Source: Noviherbaspirillum malthae (GTDB taxonomy: Bacteria; Pseudomonadota; Gammaproteobacteria; Burkholderiales; Burkholderiaceae_D). Taken from it: a stretch of 64,000 nt of DNA. The DNA lies in assembly GCF_015352985.1 (NCBI RefSeq), contig NZ_JACYXF010000007.1, forward strand, positions 124,001 to 188,000. The letters are read 5' to 3'. The position numbers and the translations under genes were made by a program. The notes beneath the pieces were generated by a model. It made no database searches and had not been told where the DNA came from. It saw nothing but the letters and a program-made list of their open reading frames with translations. Numbering within the stretch: position 1 is the stretch's first letter; each line of letters begins with the position of its first letter. Shown here in pieces: positions 8,246 through 16,007 of the stretch.

Positions 8246-8797
8246 TTAGATTGGAAACACCAGGCAGGTTGTAGTCGCATGCGCGTACAGCTTGCCGTTG
8301 ACGTCCGTGATGCGTCCTTCAGCTACGGCAACCTGGCTGCCTACGCTGATGACCCGTCCTTCCGCGCGGATCGGACCGGTCTTGTCGGTCAGCGCGCGAA
8401 TGTAATTCACCTTCAATTCCAGGGTGCTGTATCCCTTGCCGGCCGGAAGCATGGTATGGATCGCGCAGCCGACGCAGGAATCGAGCAGGGTGGCCGCATA
8501 TCCGCCGTGCACCATGCCGATCGGGTTGTAATGCTGCGGTCCGGGCGTGCCCTGGAATATCATCACTCCCGCATCCGCGCGCACCGGAATGAAGTCCATC
8601 AGGGCGCCGATCGGAGCGACCGGCAACTTGCCCTGAAAGATATCGTTCAGGAATTCCAGTCCTGAGCGCTCGCGCAGCTGTTCCCGCGTCGCCACGCCGG
8701 GTGCGGAGAGCACCGGACGGATGGCGGCTTCCTCGTCCTGCCACTGCTTGAGCTTTTCATGCGTTTCCACGGTAAGGCCTCCTGAATGTGTTGTCAT
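8246..8797 (-). CDS. PaaI-family hotdog-fold thioesterase
   Basis: A 183-aa acyl-CoA thioesterase of the PaaI/4HBT hotdog superfamily. The family core is visible: NPIGMVHGGYAATLLDSCVG (~95-114), where H and G of the HGG turn shape the active site, then the beta strands LELKVNYIRALTDKTGP and AEGRITDVNGKLYAHAT. The first ~60 residues are a helical extension common in this subfamily. The natural acyl-CoA is not evident. It is on the same strand as the upstream HxlR regulator, separated by 50 bases, so HxlR control is possible. Confidence 0.9.
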   Translation of the reverse strand: MTTHSGGLTVETHEKLKQWQDEEAAIRPVLSAPGVATREQLRERSGLEFLNDIFQGKLPVAPIGALMDFIPVRADAGVMIFQGTPGPQHYNPIGMVHGGYAATLLDSCVGCAIHTMLPAGKGYSTLELKVNYIRALTDKTGPIRAEGRVISVGSQVAVAEGRITDVNGKLYAHATTTCLVFPI

Positions 8798-8847
8798 TTT
8801 CCGTTATCGATTGATTGTTGTTGCCGGGGAAGACAGCACAGTCCCGC

Positions 8848-9294
8848 TCAGGACTCTTCCAGCGTCACGTTGCCGAGCCGTATCGGCCCGCCGCATTCCG
8901 AACAGGTCTGTCCTGGCCTCGAAAGCTTGCCGCAGTCGGCATGCCGCAGGCGTACCGGCTTGGCGTCTTCGCACTGCAGGTATTCGTCGCCGAAGCGCAT
9001 CAGTTCCAGCACTACCGGAAACAGGCCCTTGCCGGCCCTGGTGAGCTGGTAGTTGAATCGCGGCGGCCGCTCCTGATAAGGCACTTTCTCCACCAGTCCG
9101 CCTTCGATCATGCGGTTCAGGCGCGTGGTGAGGATATTGGTCGCCGCCCCGGTCTGCTTCTGCAGGTCGTCGAAACGCAGCGGCCCTCGGAACAGCGCTC
9201 GCAAGGCCAGCAGGATCCATTCGTCTCCCAGAAGCAAGGCCGAGCGCACGATCGGGCAGGAGATGGGGGCTGCGCATTTGAGTGTCTTTTCCAT
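8848..9294 (-). CDS. HxlR-family winged-helix transcriptional regulator
   Basis: A 148-aa regulator with the HxlR signature: C12-P (ISCPIVRSALLLGDEWILL), a winged helix over RFDDLQKQTGAATNILTTRL and the wing PPRFNYQLT. Unusually there are five further cysteines in the C-terminal tail (CEDAK, CGKL, CSECGG), so metal or redox sensing through a zinc-like CxxC is possible. I place the start at 9294, because the upstream in-frame ATG would add 49 non-homologous residues running through the operator region. Two copies of a CTTGCAAAAT element lie upstream, between this gene and the divergent DUF4148 gene; autoregulation is likely. Confidence 0.92.
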   Translation of the reverse strand: MEKTLKCAAPISCPIVRSALLLGDEWILLALRALFRGPLRFDDLQKQTGAATNILTTRLNRMIEGGLVEKVPYQERPPRFNYQLTRAGKGLFPVVLELMRFGDEYLQCEDAKPVRLRHADCGKLSRPGQTCSECGGPIRLGNVTLEES

Positions 9295-9311
9295 GTTTTT
9301 GATTTTAGACC

Positions 9312-9367
9312 CTTGCAAAATAAAAGTCACTAGGCTAAGATGAACTCGTCGCTTGCAAAATGCAAGT
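9312..9367. promoter_or_regulatory. Duplicated CTTGCAAAATnnAAGT element, probable HxlR operator
   Basis: Copy one is CTTGCAAAATAAAAGT (9312-9327); copy two is CTTGCAAAATGCAAGT (9352-9367), which contains the perfect palindrome CTTGCA-AAA-TGCAAG. The start-to-start spacing is 40 bp, about four helical turns, so two dimers could bind the same face. The pair lies 18-73 bp upstream of the HxlR gene. Binding by HxlR is inferred from position. Confidence 0.55.
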
Positions 9368-9461
9368 AACATGGAAACTAGGTAACTATAGGCACCCAAC
9401 GCATGTGCCTGCATCGGCAGCAGATGCTGCCGGCTATTCATCGATTCCGTGGAGTCCCAAA

Positions 9462-9845
9462 ATGAACATCAAAATGACCACAGTTGCACTCGCCATCATC
9501 GCCACCTCCAGCGCAGCTTTCGCGGCTGACGATTTCGTCGATTACACCAATGTCCCCTCGGCCAGGACGCGCGCGGAAGTGCGGGCGGAACTCGACCAGC
9601 CGTTCGCGCGCAGCCCGGCGCAGTCGCCGGAATTCGTCGAGGTCACCCAGGTTGCCGGCGGCAAGACCCGCGCCGAGGTGCGCGCCGAACTCGATGCCGC
9701 TTACGCGCAGGGCCTGGTCGGCCAGCAGTCGGAATTTGTCGAATTCACCCGGGTAGCCTCCACCAGGACGCGCGACGAAGTGCGCGAAGAGGCCCTCCAG
9801 CAAGCCAAGGCCGGCCGTGCCGTCGCCGTGCGCAACGGAGGCTGA
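9462..9845 (+). CDS. Exported DUF4148 repeat protein
   Basis: A 127-aa exported protein of the DUF4148 type, abundant in Burkholderiales and of unknown function. A signal peptide (MNIKMTTVALAIIATSSAAF, cleavage near AFA-AD) precedes three ~33-residue repeats with the pattern FVxxTxVxxxRTRAEVRAEL, at about residues 25, 58 and 91. Start ATG 9462 follows GGAG by seven bases; the longer upstream reading is rejected because it would bury the signal peptide. It is divergent from the HxlR gene and is followed by a palindrome and an intrinsic terminator. Confidence 0.88.
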   Translation: MNIKMTTVALAIIATSSAAFAADDFVDYTNVPSARTRAEVRAELDQPFARSPAQSPEFVEVTQVAGGKTRAEVRAELDAAYAQGLVGQQSEFVEFTRVASTRTRDEVREEALQQAKAGRAVAVRNGG

Positions 9846-9886
9846 GCAGTTTCCGTGTCATCTCCTCGTAGTTGACGCATGCCTCT

Positions 9887-9903
9887 CCATATTGCCAATA
9901 TGG
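9887..9903. repeat. 17-bp perfect palindrome CCATATTG-C-CAATATGG
   Basis: Eight-base perfect arms around a single C, four bases before the terminator stem that ends the DUF4148 transcript. In RNA the one-base centre makes a tight hairpin unlikely without opening, so a DNA-binding site is as plausible as a terminator extension. Confidence 0.45.
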
Positions 9904-9907
9904 ATTC

Positions 9908-9932
9908 GGCCCGCCGAGCGCGGGCCTTTTTT
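9908..9932 (+). terminator. Intrinsic terminator of the DUF4148 gene
   Basis: GGCCCGC (9908-9914) pairs with GCGGGCC (9920-9926), 5-base loop, then TTTTTT (9927-9932). Its last bases overlap the stop codon of the convergent diguanylate cyclase gene. Confidence 0.85.
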
Positions 9933-11523
9933 ATGCCGGGCGTTCGGCCCGCTTCACGTTGGCGCGTCCCGCGTTCTTGGCGGCGTACATCGCCATGTCG
10001 GCGCTCCTGATGAGCGACTTGGCGTCGCTGCCGTCATGCGGATAGACCGCCGCGCCGATGCTGGCGGAGATATGGAAGGTATGTCCGGCGATGTCGTAAG
10101 GTTCGGTCAGTGCGCGCAGTATCTTGTCGGCCACGCGCAGCATGGCCTCGTCATCCTCGACGCCAGACAGCAGGGCGACGAATTCGTCTCCGCCCAGCCG
10201 CGAGGCCGTATCGGATTCGCGCATGCAGCTCTGCAGACGCTTGGCCACTTCCTTGAGCAGCAGGTCGCCGTAGGCATGGCCGAAGTTGTCGTTGACCGGC
10301 TTGAACTTGTCGAGGTCGATGAACAATAAGGCGACCTGACTGCGGTCGCGCCGCGCCTTGGCCAGTTCGACGCCGAGCCGCTCCTCGAGCAGCTTGCGGT
10401 TCGGCAGCCCGGTCAGGGCATCGTACAGCGCAAGCTGCATCGCCTGGTCGGCGGCCTGCAGGGCGCGCGCCCTATCGTCCAGAAACAGCCAGATCAGCAG
10501 GGCAACCAGCAGGCTGATGCTGATGCCCGATTGCAGGATCAGCTTGGGCCGGTCCGACTGCATGCGGATGTCGAATTCCGGCAGCGCGGACGTGACCACC
10601 GTCCATGTCCTGCTGCCCGCCTGGATATAGCCGACCCGCTTGTGCCTGCTTTCGGGCGAGGTGGCGTCCCTGTCCTCGTGACTGTCATACATCCGCGCCG
10701 CGGGCGTGACCAGCTCGCCGTCATAGATTTCCACATCCAGGTCGTCGGCCAGCGAGCCGTTGACCCCGCGCATGAAATCATCCATGCGGAACGGCGCATA
10801 GACCCAGCCCATGATGCTGGTGCGCCTTTGCTCGACGCTGGAGCGCGGTTCATTGTTGCGGTACACCGGCAGGTACATCAGGAACCCGTCCTGGACTTCG
10901 CTGCCGGACTCCTGGATCAGAACCACCTTGGAGGAAATGGCGGCCGTTCCGCCGTCGCGCGCCTCTTCCATCGCCGCGCGCCGGTTCGGCTCGGAAAACA
11001 TGTCATAGCCGAAGGCCCGCAGGTTGCGGCCGAAGAAGGGTTCGAGATAGACGATGGATGTCAGGAAATCGCGCTTGCCCGGCGGCCGGATATCGTATTC
11101 CGGGAAACCTTCGGCACGAACGGCGGCGACATGCGCATCCCTTTGTTCGGGCAGCACGATGAGCGACAGGCCCACGCCTTCGATGCCGGGAAACATTTCC
11201 GGCAGGGAAAGGCTGCTGACGAAGGCGCGGAATTCGCTGCGGGTCACTGTATCGGCCGAGGCGAACAGGCCGACGGTGGCGCGCAGGATCTGTTCGTAGA
11301 TGGCCAGGCGCTGTTCGATGCGGATGTTCGATTCCCTGACACGGAAGTCGAAGGCCGTGCTGAGATTTTGCTGCGCGGAGCGTTCGGCACCTTCCCAGAT
11401 ACGGTAAGTCACGAGCAGGGACACGGCCAGCACGGCGAGCGTGACCATTTCCCTTGCCTTGAATAAATGCAGGATACGCAGCCTGCGTTGCGCTTTTTGT
11501 CTCATGCCGTATTGCGACGGCAT
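9931..11523 (-). CDS. Membrane CHASE-domain diguanylate cyclase
   Basis: A 530-aa sensor cyclase. A transmembrane helix (~residues 26-43), a periplasmic CHASE-type sensor domain (~80-300, with YDIRPPGKRD and FLMYLPVYRN), a second helix (~335-350), then GGDEF with GGDEF at 444-448 and the RxxD I-site RESD nine residues before it. It should synthesise cyclic-di-GMP in response to an unknown extracytoplasmic ligand. There is no EAL domain. Start could be 11523 or the in-frame ATG six codons later. It is divergent from the MFS gene at 11718. Confidence 0.92.
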   Translation of the reverse strand: MPSQYGMRQKAQRRLRILHLFKAREMVTLAVLAVSLLVTYRIWEGAERSAQQNLSTAFDFRVRESNIRIEQRLAIYEQILRATVGLFASADTVTRSEFRAFVSSLSLPEMFPGIEGVGLSLIVLPEQRDAHVAAVRAEGFPEYDIRPPGKRDFLTSIVYLEPFFGRNLRAFGYDMFSEPNRRAAMEEARDGGTAAISSKVVLIQESGSEVQDGFLMYLPVYRNNEPRSSVEQRRTSIMGWVYAPFRMDDFMRGVNGSLADDLDVEIYDGELVTPAARMYDSHEDRDATSPESRHKRVGYIQAGSRTWTVVTSALPEFDIRMQSDRPKLILQSGISISLLVALLIWLFLDDRARALQAADQAMQLALYDALTGLPNRKLLEERLGVELAKARRDRSQVALLFIDLDKFKPVNDNFGHAYGDLLLKEVAKRLQSCMRESDTASRLGGDEFVALLSGVEDDEAMLRVADKILRALTEPYDIAGHTFHISASIGAAVYPHDGSDAKSLIRSADMAMYAAKNAGRANVKRAERPA

Positions 11524-11717
11524 GCTGTCGCCGTCCTCCGCCGTCTATGTCTGTTGAACCCAACGGTATCATCGCGCATCGGGCGGTGGCGTCCTTGAGA
11601 ACCTGCAACCACCTTGCATCAGCACGGCATCTGCGCATGGCGGCAATCATTCTTCTGCGCAGCATGGCTGGACGCGGTAAGCTCCCGGTTCGGCATCTCC
11701 GCATTGTTAAAACAAGA

Positions 11718-12935
11718 ATGAGCAATCCACTCGCAGCCTACCCCTCGTTCCGCAACTTCTTTCTCAGCCGCATTGCCACCACCGCGTCGAACCAGATGCT
11801 GATGGTGGTCGTGGCCTGGCAGATGTACGACATCACGCAGAGTGCCTACGACCTCGGCATGGTGGGGCTGGCGCAGTTCATGCCCGCGCTTGCCTTGTCC
11901 CTGCTGGTCGGCCAGATCGCCGACCGCTATGACCGCCGCCGCATCCTGGCCTGGTGCCTGGCCGGACAGCTCGGCGTCGCGCTGCTGCTGATCGCCGGCA
12001 CCCTGGGGCATTGGCTCAACCGCGAAACCATCCTGCTGGCATCGCTGGCGCTGGGCGCGGCAAAGGCGTTCCAGATGCCGACCCAGCAGGCGCTGGGGCC
12101 GCTGCTCGTGCCGCCGGAAGTGCTGCCGCGCGCGCTGGCGATCAATTCCGCCGGCACGCAGATCGCCATCATCCTCGGGCCGGCCATCGGCGGCTTCCTG
12201 TATGTGGCCGGCGCGGTCGCCGTCTATACGACCTGCGCGCTGCTCTGCGTGGCCGCCGCCGTCCTGACGCTGATGATCCGCATCGATCACGCGCCGCCGG
12301 CGCGCGAGCCGGTTACCCTGCAGACTTTGTTCGCCGGCATCGTCTTCATCTGGAATCGCAAGGAGGTTCTCGGCGCAATCTCGCTCGACCTCTTCGCCGT
12401 GCTGCTGGGCGGGGCCACCGCGCTGCTGCCCATCTTCGCGCGCGACATCCTGCATGTAGGGCCGTGGGGATTGGGCCTGCTGCGCTCGGCGCCGGCCATC
12501 GGCGCGCTGCTGGTGTCTCTGTATCTGGCGCGCCACCCGATCCAGCGCAAGGTCGGCAAGGTCATGTTCGGCTCGGTCGCGCTGTACGGCGTGGCAACCC
12601 TGGTCTTTGCCTTGTCGACATCATTCGGCCTGTCGCTGGCAGCACTGGCGCTGACCGGCGCCTTCGACATGGTCAGCGTGGTGGTGCGGCAATCGCTGGT
12701 GCAGCTCGATACGCCGAATGAAATGCGGGGAAGGGTCAGCGCGGTCAATTCCATTTTCATCGGGGCATCGAACCAGCTGGGAGAGTTCGAATCGGGCGTG
12801 ACCGCCGGCTGGTTCGGCGCCATACCGTCGGTGCTGATCGGCGGCTTCGGCACGCTCGCCATCGTGGCGCTCTGGATGAAGCTGTTTCCTTCGCTCACCA
12901 ACCGCGAGAAACTGACCGATCGAGCGCGCATCTGA
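11718..12935 (+). CDS. MFS exporter (EntS/DHA3-like)
   Basis: A 405-aa inner-membrane major facilitator, about 12 hydrophobic helices, resembling the DHA3/enterobactin exporter branch (FRNFFLSRIATTASNQML start, QIADRYDRRRIL loop 2-3 motif, VSAVNSIFIGASNQLGEFES near helix 11). Substrate unknown. Start is ATG 11718 (MSNPLAAYPS), where family homology begins; the open frame upstream is non-homologous. It is followed by a 36-codon small gene with an excellent ribosome binding site, 83 bases on. Confidence 0.9.
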   Translation: MSNPLAAYPSFRNFFLSRIATTASNQMLMVVVAWQMYDITQSAYDLGMVGLAQFMPALALSLLVGQIADRYDRRRILAWCLAGQLGVALLLIAGTLGHWLNRETILLASLALGAAKAFQMPTQQALGPLLVPPEVLPRALAINSAGTQIAIILGPAIGGFLYVAGAVAVYTTCALLCVAAAVLTLMIRIDHAPPAREPVTLQTLFAGIVFIWNRKEVLGAISLDLFAVLLGGATALLPIFARDILHVGPWGLGLLRSAPAIGALLVSLYLARHPIQRKVGKVMFGSVALYGVATLVFALSTSFGLSLAALALTGAFDMVSVVVRQSLVQLDTPNEMRGRVSAVNSIFIGASNQLGEFESGVTAGWFGAIPSVLIGGFGTLAIVALWMKLFPSLTNREKLTDRARI

Positions 12936-13018
12936 GCGCCTGTGTGCGTCAAGCGCAGGAACCAAGCGGGTCGGGCTGCGTCAGATCATCATCGACTGAC
13001 TCACTGACGGAGGTCTTC

Positions 13019-13129
13019 ATGCGCAAGATGATTTTCCTCGCCGTCGCAGGATTCCTGTGGCGCAAGCTTCAATCCAGGATGCTGACCCGCAGCTACGGGG
13101 CGCGTACCGTGCGCCGCAGCCGCTACTAG
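13019..13129 (+). CDS. Very small basic protein (36 aa)
   Basis: A 36-residue open frame starting MRKMIFLAVAGFLWRKLQSR and ending in a basic tail (RTVRRSRY). A near-perfect Shine-Dalgarno GGAGG (13009-13013) lies five bases before the ATG, much better than most sites here. The N-terminal ~14 residues are hydrophobic, the rest carries 9 Arg/Lys, so a membrane-surface peptide is plausible. A 14-bp hairpin with a T-run follows 59 bases downstream and would end the transcript. I know no family; it is too short for routine gene finders. Confidence 0.6.
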   Translation: MRKMIFLAVAGFLWRKLQSRMLTRSYGARTVRRSRY

Positions 13130-13188
13130 GAAATGTGCCTGAGGGTCCGGATTCGCTTCCGGACCGGGTCCGGCATCCGGTCTCATCG

Positions 13189-13235
13189 AATGCCACCGCA
13201 GAACAGCTTGTCGTCTGCGGTGGCATTGCCTTTTT
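13189..13235 (+). terminator. 14-bp perfect hairpin with downstream T5
   Basis: AATGCCACCGCAGA (13189-13202) pairs perfectly with 13214-13227 around an 11-base loop; TTTTT follows three bases later (13231-13235). It probably terminates transcripts from the MFS/small-protein region before the convergent gene ending at 13269. Confidence 0.7.
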
Positions 13236-13268
13236 CGCTTTGCGCTGTCAGCTGCGGCATCCTGGCGT

Positions 13269-13673
13269 TCAGCAGGCCGCAATCCGTGCCGAGCGGCGCA
13301 AGCCGAAGTACTCCAGTTCGGCCAGCACCGCCACCGCGAGCGCCTGCGCCACAATGAATGCCTGCCCCGCGGCATTCGGCGCCACCCATCCCGACAGCAG
13401 CAGGTAGAAGCTGTCCACCACCCACACCGCATTCACCGCGATCACGGCCCAGACGGCAGCCCGCGGCGGCGCCTTGCGCGTGCCCAGCCAGGCGAGGAAG
13501 GCTGCGAACGGCAGCAGGCTGGCGCCCGCGGTTCTCAGCAAGGCGGCCGGCAGGTTCAGCAGGCTTTCCAGCATGCCGGCGCCGATCAGCATCAGCAGGC
13601 CGGCCGCGGCACCGGCGGCGGCATCGGCGAGCAGGACGCGGCGAAGGAAAAGTGGCGATTGAACGTTCAACAT
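13269..13673 (-). CDS. Small four-helix membrane protein, unknown function
   Basis: A 134-aa protein with four hydrophobic helices at about residues 15-40, 48-66, 72-92 and 102-122, and short basic loops. No catalytic motif. Length and topology recall small conserved DUF membrane proteins of Proteobacteria, but I cannot assign one. Start ATG 13673 (MLNVQSPLFL) has a GAGGAG ribosome binding site eight bases upstream; longer readings lack this. It stands alone downstream of the PAS-GGDEF-EAL gene, about 155 bases away on the same strand. Confidence 0.75.
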   Translation of the reverse strand: MLNVQSPLFLRRVLLADAAAGAAAGLLMLIGAGMLESLLNLPAALLRTAGASLLPFAAFLAWLGTRKAPPRAAVWAVIAVNAVWVVDSFYLLLSGWVAPNAAGQAFIVAQALAVAVLAELEYFGLRRSARIAAC

Positions 13674-13828
13674 GGCAAGCTCCTCGAGTCGGATCAGGGG
13701 AAGGTTCCGATGCCGGCATCTGCGTGCTGCATCGTTGAACGCATCTTGCGCCCGACCTGGCATGCGGTCGATTACCTCCCGCGTCATCAAGGCATGCCAT
13801 CGGGATAGCGGGATAAGAAGACGGCGCG

Positions 13829-15883
13829 CTAGAACAGCTGCTCGAACTCTTCCGCCGGCACGGGCCGCGAGAACAGGTAGCCCTGCGCGTAATCGCACTT
13901 GCTCGCCGCCAGCAGGCGGCGCTGGCCTTCGGTTTCGACGCCCTCGGCCACCACCTTGATGCCCAGCTTGTGCGCCATCACGATGATGGCGTCGCACAAG
14001 GCCATGTCGTCGGACCCGGGCGCCAGGTTCTGCACGAAGGACTTGTCGATCTTGATGTAATCGATGTCGAATTTCTTCAGATAGGACAGCGACGAATAGC
14101 CGGTGCCGAAGTCATCGAGCGCCGCCTGCACGCCGTTGTCGCGAAAGCGCAGCAGCTGGCTCGACACGCCGCGCGAACTGTCCATCAGCATGCCTTCGGT
14201 GATTTCCATGACCATGCCCTGTCCCGGCAGCTGCATCGATTCCAGGCAGCCGAGCCAGCTTTCATGGTTGATGCCTTCTCTCTGCAGCTGCACCGGCGAG
14301 ACGTTGACGCTGATCTGGAACGCCGGATCATGGCGCACGCGCCAGGCGCCGGCCTGGCGTGCGGCCTGCCGGAAAATCCATTCGCCGAGCTCGACGATCA
14401 TCCCGGTTTCCTCGGCCACCGGAATGAATTCCGCCGGGCTGATCAGGCCGCGCACCGGATGCTGCCAGCGGATCAGCGCCTCGGCCTTGCAGATGCGGCC
14501 GCTGCCGAGATCGATGATGGGCTGGTAGTACACCCGGAACTGCTTCTCGTGCAGCGCGGTGCGCAGGTCCGTGACCAGCCGCTTGCGCAGCTGCGCGGCT
14601 TCCTGCATGGAAGTGGTGAAGTAGCTGTAGCGGTTGCGTCCCTGGGCCTTGGAGGCATACATCGCCTGGTCGGCATTCTTGAGCAGGGTATCGGTTTCCC
14701 GGCCGTCGGCCGGATAGAAGGTGATGCCGATGCTGGCCGAGATGTACACCTGTTCGGTGCCGAGATGGAAAGGCTCGGCCAGCTCGCGCAGGATGTTGCC
14801 GACGGCGCGCTCGACGCTGCGGGTGTCGTTCAGCTCCTCAAGAATGACGGTGAATTCGTCGCCGCCCAGCCGCGCCACCGTATCGGTCTCGCGCACGCAG
14901 GCGCGCACTCGGCGCGCCGCTTCCTGCAGCAGGCGGTCTCCCACGCTGTGGCCGAGCGTGTCGTTGACTTCCTTGAAGAAGTCGAGATCCAGGAACAGCA
15001 GCGCCACCTGCTGACCGCCGCGGTTGGCCTTGAGCATGGCCTGCTGCAGCCGGTCATGGAACATGCTGCGGTTGGGCAGGCCGGTCAGCGTGTCGAAATT
15101 GGCCTGGCGCCAGATCAGTTCATCGGTTTCCCGCTTTTTCGTGATGTCGGAAAACAGGCCGACATTGCACTGGATCGAGCCGTCCGGCTGGTAGATGGAA
15201 TTGAGCGTGAGCGACAGCAGGAAATCCTGGCCGCTCCTGCGCCGGCCCCACAGCTCGCCCTGCCAGCGTCCGTCGCGCGCCATCGTTTTCCACATGCGGG
15301 CATACGTCTGCGGGCTCTCGCGCTGGGAATGCAGCATCCTGATGTTGCGGCCGATGGCCTGCGCCTCGGTATAACCTGTGATCTCGGTGAAGGCCGGGTT
15401 GATATTGACGATGGTGCCGTTGCCGTCGATGACCGACATGGCCTCGCTGCTCTTCTGGTAGACCAGCGAAGCCAGCCGCAGCGAATCAAGCGCACGCTGG
15501 CGTTCGGTGATGTCGAACACGATGCAGAACAGCAGCGGCCGGCTGCCGATGTCGATGGCGGAGGGGTGCACTTCCACGGTGCGCAGTTCTCCGCCGGCGA
15601 GCCGATGGCGGAAGACGCAGAAATTGCGCCGCTCTTCCTGCGCCCGCTGCAATTCATGGAGAACCTCGTGCCCGGGCTGGCTGCTGATCCGGCCGATCTG
15701 CATGCCGCGCAGGGCATTCTGCGAATAGCCGTAGAACGCCGCGGCCGCCGGATTGGCGCCGGCGATGATGCCTGCTTCGGCATCGATGAGCAGCATGATC
15801 GAGCTGTGCCTGCGGAACAGCTGGTGAAACAGGTCTTCCTCCGCCTCGCCCGTCGGCGGTGTTGTCAGATCGGCATCGAGCAT
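13829..15883 (-). CDS. PAS-PAS-GGDEF-EAL cyclic-di-GMP protein
   Basis: A 684-aa cytoplasmic dual-domain protein. PAS 1 spans ~20-125, PAS 2 ~138-250 (NPAFTEITGYTEAQAIGRN), then GGDEF with GGDEF at 340-344 and I-site RETD at 331-334, then EAL with EAL at 468-470 and the loop-6 motif DDFGTGYSS. Both catalytic signatures are intact, so it may make or break cyclic-di-GMP depending on what the PAS domains sense. No membrane helices. It lies upstream of a small membrane protein on the same strand with no obvious coupling. Confidence 0.94.
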   Translation of the reverse strand: MLDADLTTPPTGEAEEDLFHQLFRRHSSIMLLIDAEAGIIAGANPAAAAFYGYSQNALRGMQIGRISSQPGHEVLHELQRAQEERRNFCVFRHRLAGGELRTVEVHPSAIDIGSRPLLFCIVFDITERQRALDSLRLASLVYQKSSEAMSVIDGNGTIVNINPAFTEITGYTEAQAIGRNIRMLHSQRESPQTYARMWKTMARDGRWQGELWGRRRSGQDFLLSLTLNSIYQPDGSIQCNVGLFSDITKKRETDELIWRQANFDTLTGLPNRSMFHDRLQQAMLKANRGGQQVALLFLDLDFFKEVNDTLGHSVGDRLLQEAARRVRACVRETDTVARLGGDEFTVILEELNDTRSVERAVGNILRELAEPFHLGTEQVYISASIGITFYPADGRETDTLLKNADQAMYASKAQGRNRYSYFTTSMQEAAQLRKRLVTDLRTALHEKQFRVYYQPIIDLGSGRICKAEALIRWQHPVRGLISPAEFIPVAEETGMIVELGEWIFRQAARQAGAWRVRHDPAFQISVNVSPVQLQREGINHESWLGCLESMQLPGQGMVMEITEGMLMDSSRGVSSQLLRFRDNGVQAALDDFGTGYSSLSYLKKFDIDYIKIDKSFVQNLAPGSDDMALCDAIIVMAHKLGIKVVAEGVETEGQRRLLAASKCDYAQGYLFSRPVPAEEFEQLF

Positions 15884-16007
15884 GAATTCCCAGTCTTCGC
15901 GCGCATTGCTGGCGATAATTGTTTTTCTGGTGAAACATCGATTATTGCCGAAATCGGGCGCGCGGTGCTGAAAACACCGGGTTATCTCTCCTTTGGACGA
16001 GACGGCG

